Shown: positions 1 through 9,421, counted from the first letter of the stretch. The stretch: DNA of 64,000 bases from Pseudomonadota bacterium (GCA_039028935.1 JBCCHD010000007.1:1-64000), one strand, 5' to 3'. Numbers and translations: made by a program. Notes: a model not told the origin generated them from the sequence alone.

Positions 1-312
1 CGGTGATGGTGTGGGTGACAACGGTGATGCGTTCCCGAACGATCCAACCGAAACGGCCGACAGCGATGGCGATGGTGTGGGGGATAATGCGGATGTGTTT
101 CCGAACGATCCAGCCGAGACTGCCGACAGCGACGGTGATGGCGTGGGTGACAACGGTGATGCATTCCCGAACGATCCAACCGAAACGGCCGACAGCGATG
201 GCGATGGCGTTGGGGACAATGCGGATGCGTTTCCGAATGATCCGACCGAAACGGCTGACAGTGACGGTGATGGCATTGGCGACAACGCCGACCCCTTCCC
301 GAACGACCCCAA
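1..312 (+). repeat. 66-bp tandem coding repeat (TSP3 units)
   Basis: About 4.7 copies of a 66-base unit encode 22-residue Ca-binding repeats. Copies alternate between DNGDAF and DNADVF/DNADAF versions, which suggests duplication of a two-unit block. The array continues beyond the left edge, so the full copy number is not known. It causes long spurious open frames in the other readings. Confidence 0.85.
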
Positions 313-1123
313 CCTCCCGAATGGCAGTGTGGCGTATCAGGCAGGCTCCATTACGATCGAACAGCCCGACGGCAATACCTGGTTCAGCGTGTCGTTTGAT
401 ACCGAGTTTGCGGCAACACCTGTGGTTGTGATGGGTCCGATTACCCTCAATGGCGGCCATCCGGTCACACTGCGCGTGCGCAACGTAACCAGTGCTGGCT
501 TTGAGTATCAGATGGACGAATGGGAATATCTCGATGGCTATCACACAACCGAGACGTTCAGCTGGCTGGCAATGATGCCGGGTCGTCATGAGTTGGGGTC
601 ACTGAGCGTCGAGGCCGGTTCCATCACCGCCACCAACGCACGCGCGACCTACAGCTTCGATGAGCCCTTTGCGGCCGCACCAATGCTGCTCAGTCAGGTG
701 GTGACGGTTAATGAGGCCACCGCGGTGACAACACGTCAGCGCACGATTAGCGGCGGCAGTTTCCAGCTGGAGCTCGAAGAAGAAGAGGCGCTCGTCTCGT
801 CCGGCCATGCAGCCGAGACCGTGCACTACATTGCGATCGAGTATGGTGCGAGTGATTTGCCCGACGGGCAGTCAATCGGCGCAGGTGCAACCGGCAACTC
901 GGTTACGCATACCTGGACGACCGCATCGTTTGGCTCAGATTACAGTGGCGGTATCTTCCTCGCCGCCATGCAAACGACAGATGGCGGCGATACGTCGAAT
1001 GTGCGCTATCGGAACCTAAGCGGAACAAGCGTTGAGGTGACGATTGACGAGGAACAGTCGGCTAACTCAGAGATCAATCACACCTCAGAAGTGGTTGGTT
1101 GGCTAAGATTAACGCTGCCCTAG
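2..1123 (+). CDS. TSP3-repeat protein with lectin-like C-terminal region (5' end outside window)
   Basis: The frame is open at the left edge, so only the C-terminal 373 residues or so are seen. The first 100 residues are tandem 22-residue TSP3-type Ca-binding repeats built on DSDGDGVGDNADAFPND. The remaining 270 residues form two or three similar beta-rich segments (GSVAYQAGSITI..., LGSLSVEAGSITA..., YIAIEYGASDLPDG...) that recall H-type-lectin-like modules found in bacterial surface proteins. That assignment is by pattern only. It probably acts outside the cell, with Ca ions rigidifying the repeat stalk. No C-terminal sorting tail is visible; the protein ends in GWLRLTLP. A good terminator follows 20 bases after the stop. 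Function unknown; adhesion or sugar binding is inference. Confidence 0.75.
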   Translation, partial: GDGVGDNGDAFPNDPTETADSDGDGVGDNADVFPNDPAETADSDGDGVGDNGDAFPNDPTETADSDGDGVGDNADAFPNDPTETADSDGDGIGDNADPFPNDPNLPNGSVAYQAGSITIEQPDGNTWFSVSFDTEFAATPVVVMGPITLNGGHPVTLRVRNVTSAGFEYQMDEWEYLDGYHTTETFSWLAMMPGRHELGSLSVEAGSITATNARATYSFDEPFAAAPMLLSQVVTVNEATAVTTRQRTISGGSFQLELEEEEALVSSGHAAETVHYIAIEYGASDLPDGQSIGAGATGNSVTHTWTTASFGSDYSGGIFLAAMQTTDGGDTSNVRYRNLSGTSVEVTIDEEQSANSEINHTSEVVGWLRLTLP

Positions 1124-1144
1124 CGTGGCGTAGCGGTCGAATCG

Positions 1145-1170
1145 AGCCCGGCCGCCTGGCCGGGCTTTCT
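1145..1170 (+). terminator. Rho-independent terminator
   Basis: A perfect 9-bp stem, AGCCCGGCC (1145-1153) with GGCCGGGCT (1158-1166), a 4-base loop, then TTTCT. It sits just after the TSP3 gene stop at 1123 and before the convergent diguanylate cyclase stop at 1194. Confidence 0.7.
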
Positions 1171-1193
1171 GTGCGCCAACTCCCGGTATGGCG

Positions 1194-2315
1194 CTAGGAG
1201 GCATCCAAGCCGTGAAACGGCGACCAGGTGCCCGTGCTTGTATAATTGTTCGGTTCTCCGGCAAGGAAGGTGCGATTGCGTCCTGCGCGTTTGGCTTCGT
1301 ACAAGGCGCCATCCGCTCGCTTGTACCACTGGTCCGCATTCTCGCCTTCCAGCAGTTCAGCCACGCCCAGCGACACGGTGACCTGCAAAAGCTGTTTGGG
1401 GTTGTTACACGACGGTATTTGTAATGCGGAAACCGCCGCGCGCAGTGACTCGCTCAGGCGCCGCGCGACGCTTAACCCGGCCCCTTCCACCACCACGACA
1501 AATTCTTCCCCACCGACGCGAAAACAGTGATCCGAGGCGCGGACGTTCTCGCGAATACACTCGGCAACTGCGATCAGTACACGGTCGCCTGCTGCGTGGC
1601 CAAATTCGTCATTGATGTTCTTGAAGTGATCGATGTCGAGCATGATTAAGGTCAGGGATTGCACGGCCGATTCAGGGCGATCGATTAACGCAGCAATCGT
1701 TTCATCCATGGCCCGTCGATTAGAGGTGCCGGTTAGCGGATCCATAAGGGCCATAGCGCGCATCCGCCGCCGTTGTGTCAATGTGAGCGCTGAAAAGGCC
1801 GTTGCGATAAGTACCGTGAGGACCAGCGAGAAAAAGAGCACTGGCGTAATGCGCGAATCTTGTTCCGCCATTAACGGCGGTAAAGCGGCAAGACTCGCCA
1901 CGGTAATTAACCCGATCGCTTCTTTGGGTTTCAATAAAAAAAACAGACTGACCAGCAAGGGAAACGCCCAGTAGATATGTTCGCTGCCGTTGAAATAAAT
2001 GTTAGCGGTAAGCCCCGACACGCACATCAATGACATAACGGCGTTGGCCAGGCGCACGGCCTTCCCGCGAAACAGGCTCCACGCGACCCAGGCGAAGGTG
2101 AGTGTGATCACTACGTTTACGATGGCGAGCGGGTAGTGCCCTTGAATACTTCGAATCGCCACAAACGGGAGTACCGCAACAAATCCACTCAACGCCAACA
2201 GAAGCGGAAGCAACGATTCGATGTCGAGCGCCCGAAGTCGGTCGACGGCAAAGAAGGCGTGCGCTCGGCTCGGAGGCGGCTGGCTGGGAGGATAGGGCTT
2301 CAACGATACCGCCAC
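1194..2315 (-). CDS. Membrane diguanylate cyclase (GGDEF)
   Basis: 373 residues. The N-terminal half holds about six hydrophobic segments (roughly residues 35-178), forming an integral membrane sensor region of no recognised family. A GGDEF domain follows from about residue 185 (MDPLTGTSNRRAM). The active-site motif is GGEEF at 268-272 with the metal site LDIDHFK at 226-232, so it should make cyclic di-GMP from two GTP. An RxxD inhibitory site (RASD, 259-262) lies five residues before GGEEF, so product feedback inhibition is expected. No EAL or HAMP domain is present. It stands alone between convergent and same-strand neighbours, and its signal is unknown. The start is uncertain by a few codons because no strong ribosome site is visible. 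Confidence 0.9.
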   Translation of the reverse strand: MAVSLKPYPPSQPPPSRAHAFFAVDRLRALDIESLLPLLLALSGFVAVLPFVAIRSIQGHYPLAIVNVVITLTFAWVAWSLFRGKAVRLANAVMSLMCVSGLTANIYFNGSEHIYWAFPLLVSLFFLLKPKEAIGLITVASLAALPPLMAEQDSRITPVLFFSLVLTVLIATAFSALTLTQRRRMRAMALMDPLTGTSNRRAMDETIAALIDRPESAVQSLTLIMLDIDHFKNINDEFGHAAGDRVLIAVAECIRENVRASDHCFRVGGEEFVVVVEGAGLSVARRLSESLRAAVSALQIPSCNNPKQLLQVTVSLGVAELLEGENADQWYKRADGALYEAKRAGRNRTFLAGEPNNYTSTGTWSPFHGLDAS

Positions 2316-2509
2316 GAGAATTTAGGGGTGTATCAGGGTTTTCGGCAGGTTGAGCGAAATCTTTAGTGATATCCGGTGATAGGGACCGCCCCGGGCTGCC
2401 GCTGCGCACTCCTCGATCGAACCACTGGGGTGTGTCGTTGCTGCGGTATTGATTACCGGCAGGGACCATCGTTAAACGCGAAGGGTCTGGATCGAGTGTG
2501 TGCCGCGCG

Positions 2510-3913
2510 CTAAATAAACGGTAAGACGGGGGAGGCCGAAAAATTGCTCAGGTTTGGCAGGGCTTGCCCCAGGTCCGCGTTGCTCAGCCCAAACCACCGA
2601 CCCAACGGTGCGGCCAACTCTTCAACGGCGGTCGTGGGAATCAGTCGACCGCTGCCGGAATCTTGATCATGGCCCAATGTGGCCGGTGGAAGCCGCCCGT
2701 AGATGGCACCCCCTTGAACGGCGCCGCCGACCACAAAATGATGACCGCCCCAGCCGTGATCGGTGCCGTCGCCATTGACAGCGAGCGTTCGACCAAAATC
2801 TGAGGCGGTGAAGAGGGTGACCTGTTGAGACAGTCCCTGCGCGATCATCTCAGCTTGAAAAGCCGATACAGCACCATCGATCTGCGTGAGCAGGCCCGGC
2901 AAACTGGTTGCCTGAGCGGAATGTGTGTCGAAGCCGCCCAGACCGACAAAAAACACCTGGCGGTTTGCCTGCAGTCCTGAGCGGACGCTAATCGATTGCG
3001 CCACCGCCCGAAGTTGTGCGCCCAATGGGGACGCGGGGAACGCTGTGGTCAGCGGTTGAGCGCTCAGCAGCGCCGCGTTGTAAAGCGTATTACTGTCAAT
3101 CGCGTCTCGGTGTGCGTTGGCCATATCAAGACCAAACAGGTTGCTGCCTTTATATTGTTCGTTTCGCAGCACGGATCGAACCGCTTGCAACGGCGCGGTG
3201 TTCCCCGACTCTTGGGCCAGAATCTCGAATTCTTCGAGCAGTTCGATACGCGCTGCGCCCTGGGGGCTGATGTTGTAGGGCTGGGCGGTTTGACCACTGA
3301 GAAACAGCCCATCGCCTATGCTGCTGATAGCGGAAAATTCCGGCGAGCCATTACCGGCGAGCAGCGCATCGGCGAATCGTCCGCCCCAGCCAAACAGAGC
3401 CCCTTCAGGCGCGCTCGCCTGCCAGGTGGCCTGCTGGTCATTGTGCGAAAACAGTCGAGCGGGTAGCGGCACCGACTCTTGCTCAAACGACAGACGATCG
3501 GTCGCCTGCAGTAGAGGGCCGACATTGCCGATGATCGCGGCATTGCCCTGATCATAGAGCGCTTTCAATCCCGCCAGTTCTGGCGGCAGTGCGTAGCGCC
3601 GCGCACCAAATTGCGCTGGATCCTGAGTGGTCAGCGGCAAGAGATTCTCGCGAGCACGAGCGGTACCCTGCGCCTGAAACAGCGAGCTTCGCAGCGAAGC
3701 AAATTGATCGTACGACGCCTGATCGTAGGGCAAGACCGTGTCGTGACAATCCAGTCCACCAAACAGAAAAACGCACACCAACGCTTTGTAATCATTGGAC
3801 TGGGCGGCGTGCGCGTCGAATCCGCACAGGGCCTGGCCGACCCCAGACAAGCTGGCAAGCGCGAGCGAAGAGGCGGCTGAATTAGAAAGAAACTGTCGTC
3901 GAGTCAGTGGCAT
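2510..3913 (-). CDS. DUF1501 family protein, Tat-exported
   Basis: 467 residues. The N-terminus MPLTRRQFLSNSAASS carries a twin-arginine motif (TRRQFL) and a hydrophobic stretch, so export in folded form by Tat is likely. The body matches the DUF1501 pattern: VFLFGGLDCHDTVLPYD near the start, FSHNDQQATWQ, FVGLGGFDTHSAQ, and FTASDFGRTLAVNGDGTDHGWG, which resemble metal-site segments of the alkaline phosphatase/sulfatase superfamily. It is encoded 26 bases downstream of the DUF1800 gene, and such pairs recur across bacteria, so the two products probably act together in the envelope. The biochemical function of the family is not established. Complete and of usual length. Confidence 0.9.
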   Translation of the reverse strand: MPLTRRQFLSNSAASSLALASLSGVGQALCGFDAHAAQSNDYKALVCVFLFGGLDCHDTVLPYDQASYDQFASLRSSLFQAQGTARARENLLPLTTQDPAQFGARRYALPPELAGLKALYDQGNAAIIGNVGPLLQATDRLSFEQESVPLPARLFSHNDQQATWQASAPEGALFGWGGRFADALLAGNGSPEFSAISSIGDGLFLSGQTAQPYNISPQGAARIELLEEFEILAQESGNTAPLQAVRSVLRNEQYKGSNLFGLDMANAHRDAIDSNTLYNAALLSAQPLTTAFPASPLGAQLRAVAQSISVRSGLQANRQVFFVGLGGFDTHSAQATSLPGLLTQIDGAVSAFQAEMIAQGLSQQVTLFTASDFGRTLAVNGDGTDHGWGGHHFVVGGAVQGGAIYGRLPPATLGHDQDSGSGRLIPTTAVEELAAPLGRWFGLSNADLGQALPNLSNFSASPVLPFI

Positions 3914-3939
3914 GTTGTGTCTCCAACAAGAATTCGAAT

Positions 3940-5799
3940 TTAGCGTTGAACAAGAAAGTCAGGAGAGAGCATGACCAGTAACACGGCATGCCAAACCAGT
4001 TCCTCACTCTCTAGGCCCGCTTCGTCTCTGAGCGTGGTCAGTGCTGATACAACATGCACACGCTGCTCGGTTCGCATTGATCCATAGGTGAGTTTGGTAG
4101 CCAGATGATCCACCAACATCGTCAGATTGCTGACAAGGACGAGTTCTTCTGTGTAGTCAGGATTAAAACTCTGTGGAGCAAGAGACGCATCCAGGTTGAT
4201 GCCGTTATTTTGAAAAATCTCCACTAGCTCGTCGACATCGTCTTCGGCGATGCCACCCCGAATAACCGCCGCCATAAAATTAGCGTAGCCCGGTGTCGAC
4301 GACGCATTGACGATCTGTAGCTCGGGGGCGGTCAGACCCGCTGAGGCGGTTTGCGTACCGGGTGCCATGTAGCCGGGTCGAAAAAAGTTGAAAACCGACG
4401 TGGCGCGATAGGGGTGTTGAGCAAAAGCGTTGGAATCGGATGTATCCCATAGCGACAACACAAGCTCGGGTGTGACCGTGCCGACGTTAAACGCGCGTGC
4501 CCAGGCGGTGAAACGCAAGATTGGCTCGCGCACTTTGCCCAGTGTCGGCGTGACCAAGCTCGATGCGGAACGCACCTCCGGATCGAACAGCACGGCGGCG
4601 ACGGTAGCACCGAGGTCCCCTCGTTTCTCGGCGCCAACCGCGCGTCCATCGGGGAGTACAAATCGACCGCGATCGAATGCCGCGCTCACCCTGGCGATAT
4701 AGTCGGGGCTTGGGCTGCTGACGGTAAGACGCTGGATCAGTTGACGCCCGATAAAAGGCCCGACGTTGGGATGGGCAAAAATGGCGTCCAGCGCCAGTCG
4801 AATACTCTCACGCGCTGGTGTAAACGGCGGAATAGTCGTATTAAGAAACGTCTTTTCAGAAGTAGAGTGATCGATCTCTTCGATCGACATGGGCCGTTGC
4901 CATTCTGGAAACAAACGATCCGGAAAAGCTGGGTCTTCAACAAAATCGAGGTTCAGCCCAGTGAATACTTTAGCAAGGCCGGTAATATCAGCATTGGTGT
5001 AGGTTTCGATAGGTTGGCCGTTCGTGTTGAGTTTTGGCGTGCCGTCTGGATTGAGTTCGACCAGACCGATCGAAAACAGCTGAAGAATTTCGCGAGCGTA
5101 GTTTTCGTCGGGCATGCGACCGGTCAATGGATCGGCTTTTTTACTGCCGGCATAGGTCAAGTAGTGACCCATTGCGGGCGCATACGTAATCTCTTCCAGC
5201 AAGTCTCGATAGTTACCAAAAGCCTGACGACGAAGAATATCTTGATACCACGATACGGCATGCGGAATGTCCGTGAGCACTTCGCCGCCGGCGTTGGACA
5301 CCACAAAAATTTCAGAAAGCGCAAAGGCAATGCGTTGACGAAGCTGATCACTACCAGCAATGGCATGGGTCCAAAAGGCGATGGTCGCGGTTTCTACCGA
5401 GACCTCGGTAATTTCCTCTGGATCGTTTTGAAGGCCCAGCAGCCGCGCGAATTCGGGCATGATGTAACTGGCAGGCTTTGCACGCTCGTCAAGAAACCAC
5501 GACGAAGCGCTTTTGCCGACCAGCGAGTCAATTTGTGTGGGCGTTGGACCAAACGTTGACTGAGTAAGAAAACGCGCCGTGCGATCGCGTGTCGAAAACG
5601 TTAAGTCCTGAGCAATTGGCGCACTGGGACTAGCCGGTTGGGTGGGCAGGTCGACGGGGTCTGGCGCGCCGCCTGAATCAATCAATGCCTGGTCGGTTGG
5701 TGCATCAGACGGACTGGTGCCACCACCGCAGCCATTCAGGATAATCGCCAATACAAACAGCCAGCCGAGGCGTGACGTGAGGTGTCGTAGTCTTGTCAT
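3940..5799 (-). CDS. DUF1800 family lipoprotein
   Basis: 619 residues from the chosen start. An open frame extends 26 codons further upstream, but the ATG at 5799 gives a proper lipoprotein signal (MTRLRHLTSRLGW... ending LNGC) and has GAGACA upstream, so it is preferred. The mature part shows DUF1800 features: ARFLTQSTFGPTPTQID, FWTHAIAGSDQLRQRIAFALSE, and ENYAREILQLFSIG. Family members are always next to DUF1501 genes, as here, and are thought to be envelope proteins; no reaction is known. The pair is probably transcribed together from the 5.8-5.95 kb divergent region shared with the two-component system on the other strand. Confidence 0.88.
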   Translation of the reverse strand: MTRLRHLTSRLGWLFVLAIILNGCGGGTSPSDAPTDQALIDSGGAPDPVDLPTQPASPSAPIAQDLTFSTRDRTARFLTQSTFGPTPTQIDSLVGKSASSWFLDERAKPASYIMPEFARLLGLQNDPEEITEVSVETATIAFWTHAIAGSDQLRQRIAFALSEIFVVSNAGGEVLTDIPHAVSWYQDILRRQAFGNYRDLLEEITYAPAMGHYLTYAGSKKADPLTGRMPDENYAREILQLFSIGLVELNPDGTPKLNTNGQPIETYTNADITGLAKVFTGLNLDFVEDPAFPDRLFPEWQRPMSIEEIDHSTSEKTFLNTTIPPFTPARESIRLALDAIFAHPNVGPFIGRQLIQRLTVSSPSPDYIARVSAAFDRGRFVLPDGRAVGAEKRGDLGATVAAVLFDPEVRSASSLVTPTLGKVREPILRFTAWARAFNVGTVTPELVLSLWDTSDSNAFAQHPYRATSVFNFFRPGYMAPGTQTASAGLTAPELQIVNASSTPGYANFMAAVIRGGIAEDDVDELVEIFQNNGINLDASLAPQSFNPDYTEELVLVSNLTMLVDHLATKLTYGSMRTEQRVHVVSALTTLRDEAGLESEELVWHAVLLVMLSPDFLVQR

Positions 5800-5947
5800 A
5801 ACGTGTCTCAACGATTTGTGCCCGACGTTCAGGCTACAAAACCTTGGATGGCGACAGGATGGACGCAACATGAACAATTTTTAATGTGACAGCCGCCCAT
5901 GGGGCCGCGCTAGAATAGAGCCCATAAACGGGAACATTGAACGTCCT

Positions 5948-6619
5948 ATGAATATTTTGCTCGCTGAAGACGACCCAGAAATCAGTGCCTTTCTTATCAA
6001 AGGGCTCAGCCAGGCCGGCCATACGGCGCAAGCTGTCGCGGACGGGGACACGGCGCTAATCGAGGCATCGCACGGAGCGTTTGATGTGCTCATACTCGAT
6101 CGTATGCTGCCCGGCACCGATGGCCTCAGTATTGTCAAAGCACTCAGGGCGATGGGCTGTAACACACCCGTGCTGATTTTGAGCGCCATGGGGGATGTCG
6201 ACCATCGCGTCGAAGGTCTTCGCGCCGGATCGGACGACTACCTCACCAAGCCGTTTGCCTTTAGCGAAGTGCTGGCTCGCGTTGAGGCACTGGGGCGCCG
6301 CCCTCACCCAACAGCGCAAGCAACTGAACTGCGCGTTGCCGACCTTGAGATCGATCGTCTGACCCGCGTTGCGACACGAGCCGGTGTTGAACTAGAGCTG
6401 TTGCCGCGCGAGTACGCGCTGCTTGAATACCTGATCGAACACGCCAATCAAATTGTGACGCGCACGATGTTGCTCGAGCAGCTGTGGGGCCTGCACTTCG
6501 ATCCGAAAACCAATATCGTCGATGTGCATATTTCGCGATTGCGTCAGAAGGTCGACAAAGGCCACGAACACGCCTTGATTCACACCATTCGTGGCATGGG
6601 ATACGCGCTTCGTGGCTGA
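5948..6619 (+). CDS. OmpR-type response regulator
   Basis: 223 residues. The receiver domain spans residues 1-115 with acidic pair EDD (7-9), phospho-acceptor D51 (LILDRMLPGTDG), and conserved Lys in LTKPF. A winged-helix DNA-binding domain covers residues 130-223 (LPREYALLEYLIEHANQIV... HTIRGMGYALRG). The closing segment runs into the following kinase gene, which overlaps it. It will be phosphorylated by that kinase and control transcription. The divergent DUF1800/DUF1501 operon, 148 bases away, is an obvious candidate target, though this is inference from position only. Confidence 0.95.
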   Translation: MNILLAEDDPEISAFLIKGLSQAGHTAQAVADGDTALIEASHGAFDVLILDRMLPGTDGLSIVKALRAMGCNTPVLILSAMGDVDHRVEGLRAGSDDYLTKPFAFSEVLARVEALGRRPHPTAQATELRVADLEIDRLTRVATRAGVELELLPREYALLEYLIEHANQIVTRTMLLEQLWGLHFDPKTNIVDVHISRLRQKVDKGHEHALIHTIRGMGYALRG

Positions 6620-8288
6620 ACGCGCCTGGCTACGGAGTTCGAGTCTGCGCGTGGCGGTGTGGTTGACGCTGGTGATCTGGTTGACCTCATCGGGCGTGAT
6701 GGTGGCGATTGTCGCGCTCTCCGAGCGCGCCATGCTATCGCCGGTTTCAGCGGCACTGGACGAGCACATTGATCTGCTCGTCGAGCAGGTGGCTGAAGAT
6801 GAGTTTGCGTTTTTCCCGTGGTTCGATAGGGAGCTCGATGAGCGTTTAGTGGACATCGATGATCTTGACGAAGACGATGAGGAACGATTGCTCGATGATT
6901 ACGCGGCACACTTGCAGGAGGCCAGCGTTATCACTGACGATGTGGGTGAATCGGTTCGCGTCCGGTTATGGCTTCTGGGCTATGCCGAGCAACCCGGCCG
7001 CATTGATCGGCCATTGGCATACTATGCGGTGCTGATACTCGAACAGCTGCCCGACGCCACGCATGACTTTGTGATCGAGCGACTGAAACGTCGAGAGCGA
7101 GAATGGCCTGAGCGGTGGCGTTGGGAAACGATGTCTATAGCCGAGCGTACCGAGCTGCTCATTCATGCGCCAATGGATGATCCAAGCGATCGTCGCTGTG
7201 TGCGGGATAGCGAAAGCAACCGCACCGCCCCATGGCGCCGGGTGTTTGAAAAAGGCGATTACAGCGCCTTCAATGTTCCCTCCGACCGATTGGGTTCTGA
7301 ACAGAGAGTGTGTTGGGCGAAGGCGTTACCGTTAGGGACGACAAGGGTGATCACGTACGGCATCGAGGCGACCGATACCCTAAACGCGGTGCAGACGAAT
7401 CGCCGCTGGCGGGCTATCGGTGTCGGCGCGAGCTTATTGCTCTCGATTCTCTTAGGTGGAGTGTTAGGGCGCACCATTTATTCTCGTCTCCATGTGATTA
7501 ATGTGCTCACCGAACGGGTGCGCGAGGGCGACCTTGATCATCGGCTTCGACTGCGTGGCACCGGAGACGATTTCGATCGACTTAGCACCAATGTAAACGC
7601 GATGTTAGATCGAATTGTTGACTTGATGAATGGCGTCAAAGAAGTGTCCGACAATATTGCGCATGATCTACGCTCACCGCTGACACGACTTCGCAATCGA
7701 ATCGAACAACTGGAGCAAATGGCGTCACCCACCGCAGAGGATATTCGACCGATTGCCGAACAGACCGATGAGCTGTTGGCCATGTTCACGTCGCTGCTGC
7801 GCATTGCGCAACTTGAGCAAAAAGCACAGAGGCAGCCGTTTGCAACGCTAGACCTGGCCGAGGTTGCAAAAGAAGTTGTCGATCTTTACGAGCCTGTTTT
7901 CGCGGAGTCCGGTAGTCGGTTGACGCTCACTCTCCCCAGTGGATCGGCATTGATTACCGGCGACCGCCCTTTGTGGATGCAGGTGTTTAACAACCTTCTT
8001 GAGAATTCACTCAAATACGCCGCCGAGAGTCCACGTGTGTCGATTGCGATGCAATCCGCCGATCGTCATTGGATTGTGCAAGTTAGAGATCAAGGACCGG
8101 GTGTACCAGAGCACGCGCTGGAGCGACTGACCGAACGTTTTTACCGAGCAGAGAGTCACCGTGAGCGAGGCGGCACCGGGCTTGGATTGGCACTGGTGGC
8201 GGCCATTTGTCGCGTGCACAACGCGACCATCGATTTTGCGAATGACGGCGGGTTGGTTGTTACGATTCGCGTCGAGAAACGGGCCTAA
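6591..8288 (+). CDS. Sensor histidine kinase with very acidic periplasmic domain
   Basis: 565 residues from the ATG at 6591, which overlaps the regulator gene. A GTG at 6612 overlapping the regulator stop is an equally possible start. Order: TM helix (about 20-45), periplasmic sensor (about 50-275), TM helix (about 278-300), HAMP, HisKA with H358 (AHDLRSPLTR), HATPase with NNLLENSLKYA, DQGPGVPE and GGTGLGLAL. All catalytic boxes are intact. The sensor starts with an acidic run (DELDERLVDIDDLDEDDEER-like) of the kind that binds divalent cations or cationic peptides in PhoQ-type sensors, but the domain family is not recognised. The ligand is therefore unknown. Confidence 0.93.
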   Translation: MAWDTRFVAERAWLRSSSLRVAVWLTLVIWLTSSGVMVAIVALSERAMLSPVSAALDEHIDLLVEQVAEDEFAFFPWFDRELDERLVDIDDLDEDDEERLLDDYAAHLQEASVITDDVGESVRVRLWLLGYAEQPGRIDRPLAYYAVLILEQLPDATHDFVIERLKRREREWPERWRWETMSIAERTELLIHAPMDDPSDRRCVRDSESNRTAPWRRVFEKGDYSAFNVPSDRLGSEQRVCWAKALPLGTTRVITYGIEATDTLNAVQTNRRWRAIGVGASLLLSILLGGVLGRTIYSRLHVINVLTERVREGDLDHRLRLRGTGDDFDRLSTNVNAMLDRIVDLMNGVKEVSDNIAHDLRSPLTRLRNRIEQLEQMASPTAEDIRPIAEQTDELLAMFTSLLRIAQLEQKAQRQPFATLDLAEVAKEVVDLYEPVFAESGSRLTLTLPSGSALITGDRPLWMQVFNNLLENSLKYAAESPRVSIAMQSADRHWIVQVRDQGPGVPEHALERLTERFYRAESHRERGGTGLGLALVAAICRVHNATIDFANDGGLVVTIRVEKRA

Positions 8289-8352
8289 CGATCGTGTGTG
8301 GTATCGTTGGATTATGACGATAAGGTGCGTACCAGCACGAAAACAATCTTGC

Positions 8353-8799
8353 ATGACTTCTTATAGAAACGGATCAGCGAAACATAGGTTTATTCTTGGC
8401 TTGTGGATCGTGTTGGCCATGCCGATGCCTACTGTTGCTTCGAATAATCTTGTTGATATTTCACGCCTAGGGATACAGGACACCGACGGCGACGGCGTCA
8501 CCGACCAGTTCGATAACTGCACTCTCATACCGAATCCCTCGCAGTTTGATGCCGATGAAGACGGATTCGGTAATCGTTGTGATGCCGATTTTGATAACAA
8601 CTGTGCGGTTAATTTCCTGGATGTGATTCGCTATAAAGCGGCCTTTAATTCGTTCCAAGGCGACCCGAATTACGATCCCGTTGTCGATATTTCGGAGAAC
8701 GGCGCGATCAATTTTCTCGACTACATTATGATTACCGGCACGTTTCTTCTCGAACCGGGGCCGAGCAACGTGGAATGTTCGGTTTTGCCGTCGAGTTAG
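8353..8799 (+). CDS. Small secreted TSP3/dockerin-like protein with PGPS tail
   Basis: 148 residues from ATG 8353; ATG 8314 would add 13. A signal peptide (FILGLWIVLAMPMPTVAS) is followed almost at once by TSP3 loops (DTDGDGVTDQFDNC, DADEDGFGNRCD) and two dockerin-like Ca-binding segments (NNCAVNFLDVIRYKAAF and NGAINFLDYIMITGTF). It ends LEPGPSNVECSVLPSS. The whole mature protein corresponds to the C-terminal tail of the two much larger proteins at 38933-41935 and 44822-47692, so here the tail is a free-standing protein. It may be a Ca-dependent docking or adaptor piece, or a remnant of a larger gene. No upstream ribosome site is convincing. Confidence 0.7.
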   Translation: MTSYRNGSAKHRFILGLWIVLAMPMPTVASNNLVDISRLGIQDTDGDGVTDQFDNCTLIPNPSQFDADEDGFGNRCDADFDNNCAVNFLDVIRYKAAFNSFQGDPNYDPVVDISENGAINFLDYIMITGTFLLEPGPSNVECSVLPSS

Positions 8800-8840
8800 A
8801 TCTTCTGCACGACAGCAGGCTTCGCGAACGTTAGCTCGAT

Positions 8841-8872
8841 AAAAAAGGCGGATCGACCTTCGCCGATCCGCC
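8841..8872 (-). terminator. Terminator of the thioredoxin/YHS operon
   Basis: A 9-bp perfect stem, GGCGGATCG (8847-8855) with CGATCCGCC (8864-8872). Read on the minus strand it is followed by six T residues (8846-8841). It lies 60 bases beyond the stop of the YHS gene at 8932. Confidence 0.75.
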
Positions 8873-8931
8873 AAAAAAGCGCTCACGTATTTAGGGGGTT
8901 GGGGGAAAGCGCTGTTGATTCTGAGTAGTAA

Positions 8932-9393
8932 TTAGAGCTGGCCGGCCGGAACGTCTTTGATACGCGGCCAGTGACCCTCTGCTTTCACGATATTGTTGGG
9001 GATGTCTTTCTTCCAGCTGTCGTACACCTTCAGATTCTTGTTGACGTAGAGCCGTCCTTCAACAATGCGAAATGCCTTGCCGTCGACATCAAATTTTTTC
9101 CCGAACGACGTACCCAGTGCGCAATAGCCACCGTAGGCTGGCGCGTACTTATCTGGATTGGCGCGAAAAAGATCGCGATTTTGGGCGGAGGCGAAGCGAT
9201 ACACAGCACCCTCATGTTGCGCCGTGTAGTCGGCCGAGCCCAGCACCGCTTTGTCCTCGGTGAAGTACGCCACCGCATCGTGACCGGCGAGGATGACGTC
9301 GTTGGCGTCAGTGGCCGTCTCGGTGCCGGCCATTGCCAGCGAAGTAATCCACACGGCGGTAAAGAGTGAAGCTAATTTGATCAGTGTTTTCAT
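8932..9393 (-). CDS. Exported YHS-domain protein
   Basis: 153 residues. Start at 9393 is chosen because GGAG lies six bases upstream and it gives a clean signal peptide (MKTLIKLASLFTAVWITSLAMA). The mature protein is a YHS domain: LAGHDAVAYFTEDKAVLGS, YRFASAQNRDLFRANPDKYAP, YGGYCALG. YHS domains are small metal-binding folds often linked to copper handling or redox, and this exported type is common next to thioredoxin-like genes. It follows the thioredoxin gene by 28 bases on the same strand, so they form an operon. A role in periplasmic metal or redox homeostasis is inferred. Confidence 0.88.
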   Translation of the reverse strand: MKTLIKLASLFTAVWITSLAMAGTETATDANDVILAGHDAVAYFTEDKAVLGSADYTAQHEGAVYRFASAQNRDLFRANPDKYAPAYGGYCALGTSFGKKFDVDGKAFRIVEGRLYVNKNLKVYDSWKKDIPNNIVKAEGHWPRIKDVPAGQL

Positions 9394-9421
9394 GACAATC
9401 TCCAATAGGGTAGTTTGATAT

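Noticed and set aside
1-312. CRISPR or minisatellite reading of the 66-bp repeats
   Set aside because: The repeats stay in one reading frame and encode TSP3 units, and there are no spacers.
4741-5559. 272-residue frame antisense to the DUF1800 gene
   Set aside because: No recognisable motifs, and the opposite strand encodes a clear family member.
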